NCBI GenBank assembly: GCA_026398815.1
Contig: JAPLSA010000017.1
Location: 717,024 to 781,023 of the forward strand
Source of the DNA: Gammaproteobacteria bacterium
GTDB lineage: Bacteria; Pseudomonadota; Gammaproteobacteria; Nevskiales; Nevskiaceae
Direction: 5' to 3'
DNA: 64,000 nucleotides
Below the pieces are notes generated by a model. The model was not told the DNA's origin and made no database searches. It was given only the letters and a program-made list of their open reading frames with translations. The position numbers and the translations under genes were made by a program. This document shows, piece by piece, positions 36,974 through 49,035 of this stretch (its first letter is position 1; the number at the start of each line of letters is the position of its first letter).

Positions 36974-37575
36974 GCCGCTTCGACGCCGTCATCCTCTGCG
37001 GCGGCGCCGGGCAGCGGCTGGGCGGCGTTGACAAGCCGCTGCAGCCGCTCGCCGGCCAGCTGCTGTTCGAACGGGTGCTGCTCCGCCTGGCGCCGCAGGT
37101 GGCCGGCCTCGTGGTCAGCGTCAATCGCAATGCCGCGCAGTACGCCGCCTATGGACTGGCCGTGGTCGACGATGGCCGCCACGCCGGCCGCGGCCCGCTG
37201 GCCGGCGTCGCCGCCGGTCTTGAGGCCGCCGGCAGCGACCGCGTGCTGATCGTCCCCGGCGATGCGCCGCTGCTGCCGGACGATCTCGTCGTCCGCCTCG
37301 ACGAGGCGCGCCAGCGCGCCGGCGCGGCGATCGCCTGCGTCGACGACGGCCACGGCCCGCAGCCGCTGTGCTGTCTGATCGAACGCAGCTTGCGCGACGA
37401 TCTGGCGCGTTACCTCGACGACGGCGGCAGCACGCCGCGCGAATGGCAGGCGCGCCATTCGGTGGTCAGCGTCCGCTTCGCCGACTGGCCGCGCTGGGGC
37501 TGGAGCGTCAACACGCCGGAGGAATGGCAGGACGCCGAGCTGCGGCTGAGCGATCTGCTGACCATCACCGAGTGA
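36970..37575 (+). CDS. mobA: Molybdenum cofactor guanylyltransferase
   Basis: MobA attaches GMP to molybdopterin to form the MGD cofactor. The 201-residue protein has the nucleotidyltransferase signature [16 protein letters not shown] (9-24) and the metal-binding PGDAPLLP near residue 97. It overlaps nadB by 4 bp (ATGA) and precedes moeA by 7 bp. The first motif has CGG where many homologues have AGG. Confidence 0.93.
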   Translation: MSRFDAVILCGGAGQRLGGVDKPLQPLAGQLLFERVLLRLAPQVAGLVVSVNRNAAQYAAYGLAVVDDGRHAGRGPLAGVAAGLEAAGSDRVLIVPGDAPLLPDDLVVRLDEARQRAGAAIACVDDGHGPQPLCCLIERSLRDDLARYLDDGGSTPREWQARHSVVSVRFADWPRWGWSVNTPEEWQDAELRLSDLLTITE

Positions 37576-37582
37576 CCCGCAC

Positions 37583-38821
37583 ATGGCCCTGACCGCGCTC
37601 GAAGACGCCCTCGCCCTCTACGCCACCACGGTTCGCCCGCTGCCGGTGATCGAACGGCCGACGCTCGAAGCCGGCGGCGACGTGCTGGCCGAGCCGGCGC
37701 TGGCGCAGACCGACCTGCCGCGCTTCGACCAGAGCGCCCTCGACGGCTACTGCTTCGCCAGCGCCGATGTCGCCGCCGCCAGCGACCAGACGCCGGTGCA
37801 CCTGCCGGTGCGCCAGACCATCGCCGCCAGTGGCCATGCGTCGCGGCCGGTGCTGGCGCCGGGCACGGCGGCGCGGATCTTCACCGGCGCGCTGCTGCCG
37901 GATGGTGCGGATGCGATGCAGGCCCAGGAACGGGCACAGCGCGATGGCGACATGCTGGTTTTCACCCGGCCGTTTCCGAGCGGCCGCAACATCCGCCGGC
38001 AAGCCGAAGAACTGGCGCGCGGCACCGTGCTGGCCGAGGCCGGCCAGCGCATCGGTCCCGGCCTGCTGGCCTCGCTGGTCAACGCCGACGTCGACCGCGT
38101 CCGCGTGCGCCGCCGGCCCTGCGTGCGGGTGTTCGTCACCGGCGACGAGGTCCGCCCCGCCGGCACGCCGCTGAAGCCCGGCGAGATTCACGATTCCAAC
38201 GGTCCGCTTATCACCGCGCTGCTGCGCCACCACGGCATCGAGGTGCCGCCGCCGGTGCATCTCGGCGATGACCCCGAGCAGGTACGCGCGGCGCTGGCGA
38301 CGGCGCTGGCCGAGGCCGATCTGGTGCTCACGGCCGGCGGCGCGTCGGTCGGCGACAAGGATTTCCTGCCTGCCACCGCCGAGGCGCTCGGCGTGCGCCG
38401 GGTGTTCTGGAAGGTGGCCCAGAAGCCGGCCAAGCCACTGTTCTTCGGCGTCCGCGACGATGCCGATGGCCGTCAGCGGCTGATGCTGGCGCTGCCCGGC
38501 AACCCCGGAGCGGTGCTGATCAGCATGGTGCTGCATGTGCGGCTGGTGCTCGACCATCTCGCCGGCCTGAAGCGCCCGGACCTCGGCTGGACCTACGGCG
38601 TGCTCGACCATCCGGTGGAGCGCGACGACCTGCGCGCCCGCCTCGTGCGCATGGGCCTGCGCCATGACGCACAGGGCGTCGCGCGGCTGAACCCGCTGCC
38701 CCGCCAGGACTCGCACATGCTGTCGAACCTCGGCCGCGCCGACGTGCTGGTGTGGGTCGAGGCCGGCGACACGCCGGTCCCGGCCGGCGCGGTGCTGCGC
38801 TGGATCGCGCTGCCCGAATGA
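37583..38821 (+). CDS. moeA: Molybdopterin molybdenumtransferase
   Basis: MoeA inserts molybdate into adenylylated molybdopterin. The 412-residue protein shows the domain I motif FDQSALDGYCF, GTAARIFTGALLPDGADA, the MoCF-type TAGGASVGDKDFL (around 250) and LPGNPGAVLISM, then the C-terminal domain IV. It is coupled to mobA upstream and to an unknown gene downstream. moaB lies 13 kb away at 51985. Confidence 0.95.
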   Translation: MALTALEDALALYATTVRPLPVIERPTLEAGGDVLAEPALAQTDLPRFDQSALDGYCFASADVAAASDQTPVHLPVRQTIAASGHASRPVLAPGTAARIFTGALLPDGADAMQAQERAQRDGDMLVFTRPFPSGRNIRRQAEELARGTVLAEAGQRIGPGLLASLVNADVDRVRVRRRPCVRVFVTGDEVRPAGTPLKPGEIHDSNGPLITALLRHHGIEVPPPVHLGDDPEQVRAALATALAEADLVLTAGGASVGDKDFLPATAEALGVRRVFWKVAQKPAKPLFFGVRDDADGRQRLMLALPGNPGAVLISMVLHVRLVLDHLAGLKRPDLGWTYGVLDHPVERDDLRARLVRMGLRHDAQGVARLNPLPRQDSHMLSNLGRADVLVWVEAGDTPVPAGAVLRWIALPE

Positions 38822-40020
38822 CCGGACCGGCGCTCGGCGCCGCCGAACTGCACGCCGCCACCGATCGCCTGCTGCTCGAACACGGCGCCTTCGATCCGGT
38901 CGAATTCCTGCTGCGCCAGGGCTGGCTCGATTACGCCGACGTGAGCGCCTGGCAGCGCGGCGCACGGCCCTCGCTGCAGGCGGCGCTGCTGGTGCCGGTC
39001 GCCACCGTGGTGCCGGTGCTGGAGGTGGCCATCCGCCACGCCCGCGCCCAGGGTCTGGTCCGCGAGCCGCGCCCGGCCGGACCCGCTGCGCTGGGCGACG
39101 ATCCGCACTGGGTGCTGCTGTGCAGCGGCGTGCTGAAGCGGCCGGCCAACCGCCAGCAGGGCGATCTGTTCCACGACAACGCCGCGCTGTTCGTCATCGA
39201 GGCGCTGCGCGCGGCCCTTGCCCGCCACGATCGCGCCGCCTCCCGCACGCTGCTGCAGAAGCTGGAACAGGAAGCTCCGCGCCAAGCGCCGGCCTTCAAC
39301 ATCTTGCTGCAGGCGCTCGACCCGCCGGCGGCGCAAAGCCACGCGGCCCGAAGCCTGCAGCTCGAACAGCAGCTGACACCGGCAGCGCAGCGGCTGCTGG
39401 GGCCGGCGGCGCGGGCCTATCTGGCGCCGCTGTGGGTGGCGCTGGCGCAGGCGCTTGAACGCGAAACAGCGGTGGACGATGCCGATGCCGGCGACCTGCG
39501 GCAGCACCCGAGCCATGCCTGGATGGCGGCCGGCCACTGGCGCGATGCCGCCGCCAGCATCACCGACCGCGGCCGCGACTGGAGCCGCTCGCCGGCGCTG
39601 ATCGCGCGGCTTGCCGACATCCAGGCCCGGCAGCACCGGATCGGCGAAGCGCGACGGCTGCGGATGCGGCTGTGCTGGCTGTTCCCGGATGCGGCCGCGC
39701 CGCTGCTTGATGCGCTGCCGCCGGATGATCCGGACACCGCCCTGCAGCGCCGCTGGCCGGAGTTCCAGCTGGCTGATGCGCCGCTGCCGATCACCCGCTT
39801 CCCGGCCTGGCTGCTGCTGGCCGATGCCCGCCAGCGCGAATGGCTACCGCCCGACCAGCCGCCGGTGACTTTGGCCGCTGCTGACGATCAGGCCTGCTTC
39901 CGCGCCCTGCACCAGCTGCTCGGCAATGCCGACGATCTCGATACCCGGCGGACCTTGAAAGCCCTGCAGCCGGAACTGATGCAGGCGTTTCTCAGGCTGC
40001 GCGAGCGCGGCAGCCTCTGA
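38818..40020 (+). CDS. Uncharacterised 400-residue protein coupled to moeA
   Basis: I do not recognise this protein. The ATG at 38818 overlaps the moeA stop (ATGA), so it is co-translated with moeA. No signal peptide or membrane segment is visible. The protein is helical, Ala/Leu/Arg-rich, with repeated hydrophobic-heptad stretches (LLQKLEQEAPRQAPAFNILL) that could be TPR-like, and a few tryptophans (WVLLCSGVLKRP, WMAAGHW). A longer frame starting at 38752 would intrude into moeA and is not preferred. Its place suggests, but does not prove, a role in molybdoenzyme maturation. Confidence 0.75.
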   Translation: MTGPALGAAELHAATDRLLLEHGAFDPVEFLLRQGWLDYADVSAWQRGARPSLQAALLVPVATVVPVLEVAIRHARAQGLVREPRPAGPAALGDDPHWVLLCSGVLKRPANRQQGDLFHDNAALFVIEALRAALARHDRAASRTLLQKLEQEAPRQAPAFNILLQALDPPAAQSHAARSLQLEQQLTPAAQRLLGPAARAYLAPLWVALAQALERETAVDDADAGDLRQHPSHAWMAAGHWRDAAASITDRGRDWSRSPALIARLADIQARQHRIGEARRLRMRLCWLFPDAAAPLLDALPPDDPDTALQRRWPEFQLADAPLPITRFPAWLLLADARQREWLPPDQPPVTLAAADDQACFRALHQLLGNADDLDTRRTLKALQPELMQAFLRLRERGSL

Positions 40021-40052
40021 AGGCAGCACCAGGCCCGCGCCAGCTGCGCCGC

Positions 40053-40775
40053 TCAGGCGAACGGCAGGAAGCGGCCGGTGCGGGCGGCGTAGTCACGATA
40101 CGGCTGGCCCAGTTCCTCGCGCAGGCCGCGTTCCTCGAAGTGCACGCCGATGAACACGTAAAGCGTCATGCCGGCCGCGAACAGCGCGTGGCTGGCCGTC
40201 ATGTTCGGCGTCGCCCAGAAGGCGATGAAGATGCCGGTCATCATCGGGTGGCGAATCCAGCGATAGAAGTAATGCTCGCGGAACGCTACCGGCGTGTAGC
40301 TGCGGCGAACCAGGTTCAGCCACACCTGGCGCAGGCCGAACAGATCGAAATGATTGGTCAGGAAAGTCGAGATCAGCACGATCAGCCAGCCCAGCCCGCC
40401 GATCGCGTACAGCGCCGTCGCCAGCTGCGGGTCGTCGACCTTCCACAGCTGGCCTGCCACCGGCTGCCAGTACAGGTAGGTGGCGATCAGCACGAGGTTG
40501 GTCGCCATCACGTAGGTGCTGCGCTCCACCGGCATCGGCAGCAGCGCCGTCAGCCAGCGCTTGAAGCCGGGCCGGGCCATCACGCTGTGCTGGATGCCGA
40601 ACAGTGCGATCAGGCCGAGATCGACGGCCAGCGCCATGCCGAGCGGGCCCGGCTCGCCGCTGCTGACCGATTTCATGCCGGGCAGGTCGTTGATGAAGCC
40701 GACCAGATAGAGGAACACGGCGAAGAAGATCGTGTAGCAGACCACGCCGTAGGCGAAGCTCAGGTAGCGGCTCAT
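40053..40775 (-). CDS. MddA/NnrU-type membrane methyltransferase (possible methanethiol S-methyltransferase)
   Basis: The 240-residue inner-membrane protein has five or six hydrophobic segments. The LFGIQHSVMARPGFKRW motif and the C-terminal HFEERGLREELG..YRDYAARTGRFLPF follow the isoprenylcysteine-methyltransferase-like fold. The sequence resembles MddA, which makes dimethyl sulfide from methanethiol with SAM, but NnrU-type proteins share the fold and the substrate is not certain. ATG 40775 is chosen for its GGAG site; an upstream extension is arginine-rich and unlikely. Confidence 0.75.
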   Translation of the reverse strand: MSRYLSFAYGVVCYTIFFAVFLYLVGFINDLPGMKSVSSGEPGPLGMALAVDLGLIALFGIQHSVMARPGFKRWLTALLPMPVERSTYVMATNLVLIATYLYWQPVAGQLWKVDDPQLATALYAIGGLGWLIVLISTFLTNHFDLFGLRQVWLNLVRRSYTPVAFREHYFYRWIRHPMMTGIFIAFWATPNMTASHALFAAGMTLYVFIGVHFEERGLREELGQPYRDYAARTGRFLPFA

Positions 40776-40918
40776 GCGGGACAGGCTCCAACGCGGTTGC
40801 GGAAGCCGCGAGCCTGAACGATCCCCGGGGTTTCGCGCAAAGCGGGTGCGCCCGTATCGCGGCGGCCGGCGGTTCATGACGCACACTCGCCTGCCATCCC
40901 CCCTGATCGAGTGCCGCC

Positions 40919-41692
40919 ATGACCTACGACCGCTCCGTTCCGGCCACCGCTGCTGGCCGACCGCAGGCCATCGTCTTCGGCGTCGGCGCCGGACAAGGCA
41001 TCGGTGCCGCCGTCTGCCGCCGCTTCGCCGCCGGTGGCCATCACGTGCTGGTGGCCGGGCGGACAGCGGCCAAGATCGATCAGGTGGTGGCCGGCATCGT
41101 CGCTGCCGGCGGCTCGGCCGAAGCGGTGGTCACCGATGTCACCGACGAGGCCTCGGTGAGCGCCGCCTTCGACCGCGCGATGAGCAGCGCCGAAGGCCGG
41201 GCTCCTGCCGACGTCGTGGTGTTCAATGCCGGCAACAACCAGATCATCGACTTCACCCGGCTGACCGCCGCGCAGTTCGAGGATTTCTGGCGGGTCGGCT
41301 GTTATGCCGGCTTCCTGGTCGGCCGCGAGGCAGCGCGCCGGCTGCTGCCGCTGGGACGCGGCACGGTGATCTTCACCGGCGCATCCGGCAGCCTGCGCGG
41401 CAAGCCGGGATTCGCCCACTTCGCCGCCGCCAAGGCCGGCCTGCGGATGATCAGTCAAAGCATGGCGCGCGAGTACGGGCCGAAAGGGCTGCATATCGCC
41501 CACGTGCTGATCGACGGCGGCGTCGATGGCGAGCGCCTGCGCAAGGCGATCCCGGAGATGGTCGCCAAGCTCGGCAGCGAGGGGCTGCTGGACGTCGATT
41601 CGATCGCCGAGAACTACTGGCACCTGTACCGCCAGGGCCGCTCGGCCTGGACCCAGGAACTCGACCTGCGGCCCTACCGCGAAGCGTTCTGA
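40919..41692 (+). CDS. Atypical short-chain dehydrogenase/reductase lacking the catalytic tyrosine
   Basis: The 257-residue Rossmann protein has the cofactor motif GVGAGQGIG (21-29), DVTD (73-76), FNAGNN (102-107), and the serine region TGASGSLRG (153-161). At the position of the YxxxK motif it reads FAAAK, with F168 and K172. The catalytic tyrosine is thus phenylalanine. From memory a subgroup of SDRs with REYGPKG..HVLIDG shares this. Activity may be altered or lost. It stands alone, followed by a strong terminator-like palindrome. Confidence 0.85.
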   Translation: MTYDRSVPATAAGRPQAIVFGVGAGQGIGAAVCRRFAAGGHHVLVAGRTAAKIDQVVAGIVAAGGSAEAVVTDVTDEASVSAAFDRAMSSAEGRAPADVVVFNAGNNQIIDFTRLTAAQFEDFWRVGCYAGFLVGREAARRLLPLGRGTVIFTGASGSLRGKPGFAHFAAAKAGLRMISQSMAREYGPKGLHIAHVLIDGGVDGERLRKAIPEMVAKLGSEGLLDVDSIAENYWHLYRQGRSAWTQELDLRPYREAF

Positions 41693-41733
41693 GCGCCGCT
41701 TCCCAGCGCTGCGGCGGCGGGACCCGAAAACCA

Positions 41734-41763
41734 GAAGACCGCAGGCGATCGCCTGCGGTCTTC
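41734..41763. terminator. 30-bp perfect palindrome, bidirectional terminator
   Basis: GAAGACCGCAGGCGA is followed directly by its exact reverse complement, 30 bp in total, between convergent genes ending at 41692 and 41814. On the minus strand it is followed by TGGTTTTCGGG, a short T-run, so it fits best as the terminator of the small minus-strand gene but may serve both. Confidence 0.8.
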
Positions 41764-41813
41764 GTGGGTCAACGATGAATCAGGTCCCGCGAGGGGCAAG
41801 ACCCGACCGCGCG

Positions 41814-42128
41814 TCAGCGCGCGGTGCTGGTCTTCTGCAGATGCGGGAACTTGGCCCGCTTCCAGGCTTCGATCGAACCGGCCTTTGGCGCATTGGCCGC
41901 GGCCGGCGCTTCACCGGCAGCAGTGACGGCCAGCGCCGGGAACTTGGCCTGCTTCCAGGCTTCGATCGAACCAGCGGCCGGCTGGTCGGCACGGGCCGGC
42001 GCTTCCTGGCCGGTGGTGCGGTTCAGCGCCGGGTTCTTGGCCTTGAGCCAGGCGGCGTTGTCGGCGTTGGCGCTCAGGCTGAAGGTAGCGGCGGCCATCA
42101 GGGCAGCAAGGCGGAAAGTGGTGGACAT
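41814..42128 (-). CDS. Small exported protein with AWxxAKxPAL repeats
   Basis: The 104-residue protein has a signal peptide (FRLAALMAAATFSLSANA). Its mature part has three imperfect copies of a motif: NAAWLKAKNPALNR, SIEAWKQAKFPALA and SIEAWKRAKFPHLQ, separated by Ala/Pro linkers. ATG 42128 has GAGG seven bases upstream. I do not recognise the family. It would be a free periplasmic or secreted peptide-like protein; the repeated amphipathic W..AK..PAL unit suggests binding to a surface or partner. Confidence 0.7.
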   Translation of the reverse strand: MSTTFRLAALMAAATFSLSANADNAAWLKAKNPALNRTTGQEAPARADQPAAGSIEAWKQAKFPALAVTAAGEAPAAANAPKAGSIEAWKRAKFPHLQKTSTAR

Positions 42129-42252
42129 GGGAATACCTCGTCTCGGACGAAAATCGGGACACAGCAGGGGGCACCGGAGGGAATGGCCGGGTGCAGCCAT
42201 CAGGCAGGGATATCCGGAAACGCGGCAGCCCGGCGCCGCGTCCGGCCGTGGC

Positions 42253-42651
42253 TTACAGGCGCAGACGCGCCGTGCTCAGCCAGGTCCGCGTGCCGGCGCC
42301 AAGCGCCGGTCCGTTCCGGGGCGGCCGGGGGGAAGCCGCCCGATCGGATACCGGACTCGGGATCGCCAGCGCCGCCGGCAACAGTGCGATGAAATCGCTG
42401 CTGGTCGGTGGCGTGAACTCGGCGGCCAGACCGTCGCCGCTGACCCGCCCGGCCCGTACCGCGAGATCGACGCCGACCGCGCAACGGTCGCCGCGATCGC
42501 TGGGCTCATCGTCGAGCGCCACCTCGGAGACCACGCCATGCAGCTGGCAGTCGGCCAGCAATCCGGCATTGCCGGCATCGCAGGCGTAGGCCACGCGCAA
42601 CTGCATCAGCAGCGCGAGGACGACGACAAGAATGGGCGAGAGCTTTTTCAT
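42253..42651 (-). CDS. Small exported cysteine-containing protein, unknown
   Basis: The 132-residue protein starts with a clear signal peptide (KKLSPILVVVLALLMQLRVAYA). The mature part begins CDAGNAG and has three cysteines in its first 35 residues, then a low-complexity Pro/Ala/Arg tail. A plausible promoter lies 95-123 bp upstream in an AT-rich region. Not recognised. Coding is supported by the signal peptide and the upstream promoter, not by homology. Confidence 0.6.
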   Translation of the reverse strand: MKKLSPILVVVLALLMQLRVAYACDAGNAGLLADCQLHGVVSEVALDDEPSDRGDRCAVGVDLAVRAGRVSGDGLAAEFTPPTSSDFIALLPAALAIPSPVSDRAASPRPPRNGPALGAGTRTWLSTARLRL

Positions 42652-42745
42652 GGTGCAGTACGCACATTTTCAGTGCGGTCCATGCACGTTTCAAGGGCAA
42701 TCAGTGAATTTTTTCGATTTCCGTCTGATCGATCCTTTTCAGAAT

Positions 42746-42774
42746 ATTGAATTGACTGAATTTTCACTCGTCAA
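42746..42774 (-). promoter_or_regulatory. Candidate sigma70 promoter for the 132-residue exported protein
   Basis: TTGACG (42774-42769) is followed after 17 bp by TTCAAT (42751-42746) on the minus strand, five of six and four of six consensus bases. Confidence 0.55.
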
Positions 42775-42799
42775 ACGAAAAGTCGATCCGCATTTATTT

Positions 42800-42814
42800 G
42801 CACTATTTTAGTGC
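42800..42814. promoter_or_regulatory. Palindrome GCACTA-TTT-TAGTGC
   Basis: A perfect 6-bp inverted repeat with a 3-nt centre lies just upstream of the predicted minus-strand promoter and 138 bp before the sigma factor start. The size suits a dimeric regulator site; no factor can be named. Confidence 0.4.
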
Positions 42815-42951
42815 GTATTGTCGCCGGACATCTTGATCTGCATCCGTCGCCGTGCGGACCTCGTAACTGCATCCGGGCGTTGCTGCACTCGAATGGACGC
42901 CGCGCTGCAAACGGCTGATCATCCCTGCCCACACCCGACCCGCCCTCGCCC

Positions 42952-43518
42952 ATGCCACCGGCTGTCACGACGGTGCCCAGCACCGGACTCGATGCCGAAC
43001 CACCGGATCTCGCGTCGCTCGACGCGATGTGGGGCCACCTGTATCCCGATCTCAAGGCGCTCGCCCGCAGCCGCCTGAGGCGCGCCGGCAACTTCACGCT
43101 GCTCGACACGACGGCGCTGGTGAACCAGTCCTGCCTGCGGATGATCGAGAGCGGCGGCAGCCCGCTGGAAGGCCGGCAGCGGCTGCAGTTCCTCGGCTAT
43201 GCCTCGGCGGTGATGCGCTCGGTGGTCGTCGACCTGGCCCGCGAGCGGATGACCGATCGACGCGGCAACGGCGAAGTGCTGAAACTCGACGTGCAGGCAA
43301 TGGGCGACCTGCTGGCCGTCAACGACGACCCGTTGGTCATCGATTCGGCGCTGACCGCGCTGCGCGCCCGCGAACCGCGGCTGGCGCAGGTCGTGGAAAT
43401 GCGCTTCTTCGGCGGCTTTCCGGAAGCCGAGATCGCCGAGGCGCTGGGCATCTCCGAGCGCAGCGTCCGTCGCGACTGGGAAAAGGCCCGGGTGCTGATG
43501 CGGATGCTGCTGGTCTGA
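42952..43518 (+). CDS. ECF-like sigma factor (Ser/Thr-kinase-associated type)
   Basis: The 188-residue protein has region 2 (HLYPDLKALARSRLRRAG, LLDTTALVNQSCLRM, LGYASAVMRSVVVDLAR) and region 4 (MRFFGGFPEAEIAEALGISERSVRRDW). This resembles the TIGR02999 group of ECF-like sigma factors found beside Ser/Thr kinases. The kinase gene starts 3 bp after its stop. No anti-sigma factor gene is present, so kinase-dependent control is a reasonable inference. Confidence 0.88.
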   Translation: MPPAVTTVPSTGLDAEPPDLASLDAMWGHLYPDLKALARSRLRRAGNFTLLDTTALVNQSCLRMIESGGSPLEGRQRLQFLGYASAVMRSVVVDLARERMTDRRGNGEVLKLDVQAMGDLLAVNDDPLVIDSALTALRAREPRLAQVVEMRFFGGFPEAEIAEALGISERSVRRDWEKARVLMRMLLV

Positions 43519-43521
43519 CCG

Positions 43522-46344
<2,823 letters not shown>

Positions 46345-46390
46345 TCAGGCCAAGCCCAGCCGCCGCCAGCCGCAGCGGCGATCTTTCCGG

Positions 46391-47056
46391 TCAGGCCCGC
46401 AGCCGTCCGGCAGCCCGTGCCAGCTCGGTGATGCCATCCCAGTCCCCTGCGGCGATCAGCGCCGGCGGCGCGAGCCAAGAGCCGCCGACGCAGGCGACGT
46501 TCGGCAGCGCCAGATAGCCATGGGCGCTGGCGGCGTCGATGCCGCCGGTCGGGCAGAACAGCACGTCGGAAAACACCGAGGCCAACGCCTTCAGCAGCGG
46601 AATGCCGCCGGCTGGCTGCGCCGGAAACAGTTTCAGCGCCCGGAAGCCGGCATCGCGGGCGGCCAGCACTTCGCTGGGCGTCATGGTGCCGGGCAGGAAC
46701 GGCAGGCCGGACTTGTTGACCACATCGAGCAGCGCCGGCGTCGCCCCCGGGCTGACGCCGAACTGGGCGCCGGCCGTGATCGCCGCCAGCACGTCCTCCG
46801 GCCCGGTCACGGTGCCGACGCCAACGATGGCGTCCGGCACCGCGGCGCGGATCGCGCGCACGCAGTCCAGCGCAATCGGCGTGCGCATCGTCACTTCCAG
46901 CACGCGGATGCCGCCGGCCACCAGCGCCTGCGCCAGTGGCACGGCGTGCCGGAGGTCATGGAGGACGATCACCGGCATCACCGGGCCGTCCTTGAGGATG
47001 TCGACGATCTGCATCTCGGGGTTCCTGTTCTTGTTCTCGTGCACGGACATCATCAT
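46391..47056 (-). CDS. eda: KDPG aldolase
   Basis: Eda splits 2-keto-3-deoxy-6-phosphogluconate to pyruvate and glyceraldehyde 3-phosphate. The 221-residue class I aldolase has the catalytic glutamate E54 (LEVTMRTP), GVGTV (79-83) and the Schiff-base lysine K142 in ALKLFPAQPAGG. It lies 3 bp after edd. Three consecutive ATG codons stand at the start; residue 15 is another possible start. Confidence 0.95.
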   Translation of the reverse strand: MMMSVHENKNRNPEMQIVDILKDGPVMPVIVLHDLRHAVPLAQALVAGGIRVLEVTMRTPIALDCVRAIRAAVPDAIVGVGTVTGPEDVLAAITAGAQFGVSPGATPALLDVVNKSGLPFLPGTMTPSEVLAARDAGFRALKLFPAQPAGGIPLLKALASVFSDVLFCPTGGIDAASAHGYLALPNVACVGGSWLAPPALIAAGDWDGITELARAAGRLRA

Positions 47057-47059
47057 GGT

Positions 47060-48913
47060 TTACGCCGGGCTCAGCCCATGGAGCGCGAAGGCCGCGCTGC
47101 CAACAATCATCGCGCCTTCTTCGGCGCTGCCGACACACGCACGCGCCGGCGCGAACAGCTCGCGGCCGGTGCCGGACTCATTCGCCGACAGATCGGCGGT
47201 GGCCAGCGGCCTCGCAGCCCATTCGGCAGCGTCGACCAGCGCCGTCAGGGTGCCGGCTTCGGCATCGAGACGGATCAGGTCGCCATCGCGCACCCGCGCC
47301 AGCTCGCCACCGGCGAGGCATTCCGGCGACACGTGAATCGCCGCCGGCACCTTGCCGGACGCGCCGCTCATGCGGCCATCGGTGACCAGCGCCACGCGGA
47401 AACCTTCGTCCTGCAGCACCGCCAGCGGCGGCGTCAGCTTGTGCAGCTCCGGCATGCCGTTGGCGCGCGGCCCCTGGAAGCGGACCACGGCGACGAAATC
47501 CCGCTTCAGCTCGCCGCGCTTGAACGCCGCCTGCACCGCTTCCTGGGAATCGAAGACGATCGCCGGCGCTTCGACGATGCGATGTTCCGGCTTCACTGCT
47601 GACACCTTGATGACAGCGCGGCCGAGGTTGCCGGTCAGCCGGCGCAGGCCGCCATCGGCGCTGAACGGATCGGCGGCCGGACGCAGCACGGAAAGATCGA
47701 GCGAAACGGCCGGCGCAGCGCGCCAGGCCAGCTGGCCGTCGCCGTCGAGGTACGGCTCTTCGGCATAGGCGTCGAGACCACGACCGGCCACCGTGCGGAC
47801 ATCGCGATGCAGCAGCCCGGCGTCGAGCAGTTCACGGATCAGGAAGGCCATGCCGCCGGCCGCGTGGAAGTGGTTCACGTCGGCCTTGCCGTTCGGGTAG
47901 ATGCGCGCCAGCAGCGGCACCACCGACGACAGCTCGGAGAAGTCGTCCCAGTCGATGACGATGCCGGCGGCGCGCGCCATCGCGATCAGGTGGATCGTGT
48001 GGTTGGTCGAGCCGCCGGTGGCGTGCAGGCCGACGATGGCGTTGACGATCGCCCGCTCGTCCACCACCTCCGCCATCGGCGAGTAGGCCTCGCCGAGCGC
48101 GGTCAGCGCCGCGATGCGCTTTGCGGCCGCCGCCGTCAGCGCATCACGCAGCGGCGTGTTCGGGTTGACGAAGGCCGCGCCCGGCAGGTGCAGGCCCATC
48201 ACTTCCATCAGCATCTGGTTGGAATTGGCGGTGCCGTAGAACGTGCAGGTGCCGGGGCCGTGGTAGCTGGCCGCTTCCGATTCCAGCAGCGCATCGCGGC
48301 CGACCTTGCCTTGCGCGAACAGCTGCCGGACCTTGGCCTTGTCGTCGTTGGAAACGCCCGTGGTCATCGGCCCAGCCGGCACGAAGATCACCGGCAGATG
48401 GCCGAAGCTCAGGCTCCCAATCACCAGACCCGGCACGATCTTGTCGCAGACGCCGAGCATCAGCGCCGCGTCGAAGGTGTTGTGGGAGAGCGCGATCGCC
48501 GTCGACATGGCGATCACGTCGCGCGAGAACAGGCTCAGCTCCATGCCCGGCTCGCCCTGGGTCACGCCATCGCACATCGCCGGCACACCGCCCGCGAACT
48601 GGGCAACCGCGAAGGCCTCGCGCGCCGCCTGCTTGATGATCGCCGGGTAGCGCTCCAGCGGCTGGTGCGCCGACAGCATGTCGTTGTACGCGGAGACGAT
48701 GCCGAGGTTCGGCCAGCGCACCGCACGCAGCGCCGGCTTGTCTTCGCCACCAGCGGCGGCAAAGGCGTGCGCGAGATTGGTGCAGCCCAGCCGCCCGCGG
48801 GCCGTGCCGGCTTCCCGCGCCTGGTCGATCCGCTGCAGGTAGGCGCTGCGCGTCGCCGCGCTGCGGTTCTTGATTCGCGCGGTGACGGCGGCAACCACAG
48901 GATTCAGCGACAT
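47060..48913 (-). CDS. edd: 6-phosphogluconate dehydratase
   Basis: Edd dehydrates 6-phosphogluconate to KDPG. The 617-residue IlvD/Edd-family protein shows [16 protein letters not shown] (113-128), GVCDKIVPG with C156 and [16 protein letters not shown] with C223, the iron-sulfur ligands matching E. coli C154 and C221. It is divergent from zwf, so the whole Entner-Doudoroff route from glucose 6-phosphate is encoded within 5 kb. Confidence 0.96.
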   Translation of the reverse strand: MSLNPVVAAVTARIKNRSAATRSAYLQRIDQAREAGTARGRLGCTNLAHAFAAAGGEDKPALRAVRWPNLGIVSAYNDMLSAHQPLERYPAIIKQAAREAFAVAQFAGGVPAMCDGVTQGEPGMELSLFSRDVIAMSTAIALSHNTFDAALMLGVCDKIVPGLVIGSLSFGHLPVIFVPAGPMTTGVSNDDKAKVRQLFAQGKVGRDALLESEAASYHGPGTCTFYGTANSNQMLMEVMGLHLPGAAFVNPNTPLRDALTAAAAKRIAALTALGEAYSPMAEVVDERAIVNAIVGLHATGGSTNHTIHLIAMARAAGIVIDWDDFSELSSVVPLLARIYPNGKADVNHFHAAGGMAFLIRELLDAGLLHRDVRTVAGRGLDAYAEEPYLDGDGQLAWRAAPAVSLDLSVLRPAADPFSADGGLRRLTGNLGRAVIKVSAVKPEHRIVEAPAIVFDSQEAVQAAFKRGELKRDFVAVVRFQGPRANGMPELHKLTPPLAVLQDEGFRVALVTDGRMSGASGKVPAAIHVSPECLAGGELARVRDGDLIRLDAEAGTLTALVDAAEWAARPLATADLSANESGTGRELFAPARACVGSAEEGAMIVGSAAFALHGLSPA

Positions 48914-49035
48914 GATCTCTCCGGCGCGCCGCCGCTTCCGGTGGCAGGAAAGCGGCTAGCGGATTGAAACGGCATCGGGCAGGCAAGATAGCACTGCAAG
49001 AACGATGCAAAGCCGCCACTCAAGACCCCCGCGCC

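Larger units (their letters stand above)
42652..42951. other. AT-rich divergent intergenic region
   Basis: These 300 bp lie between the small exported protein (minus) and the ECF sigma gene (plus), notably AT-rich at 42660-42830. They hold a good minus-strand promoter (42746-42774) and a 6-bp palindrome (42800-42814). The last 120 bp before the sigma gene are GC-rich without clear signals. Confidence 0.6.

Noticed and set aside
48914..49035. HexR-type operator between edd and zwf
   Set aside because: No TGTAA..TTACA-like palindrome is present in the 122-bp gap.
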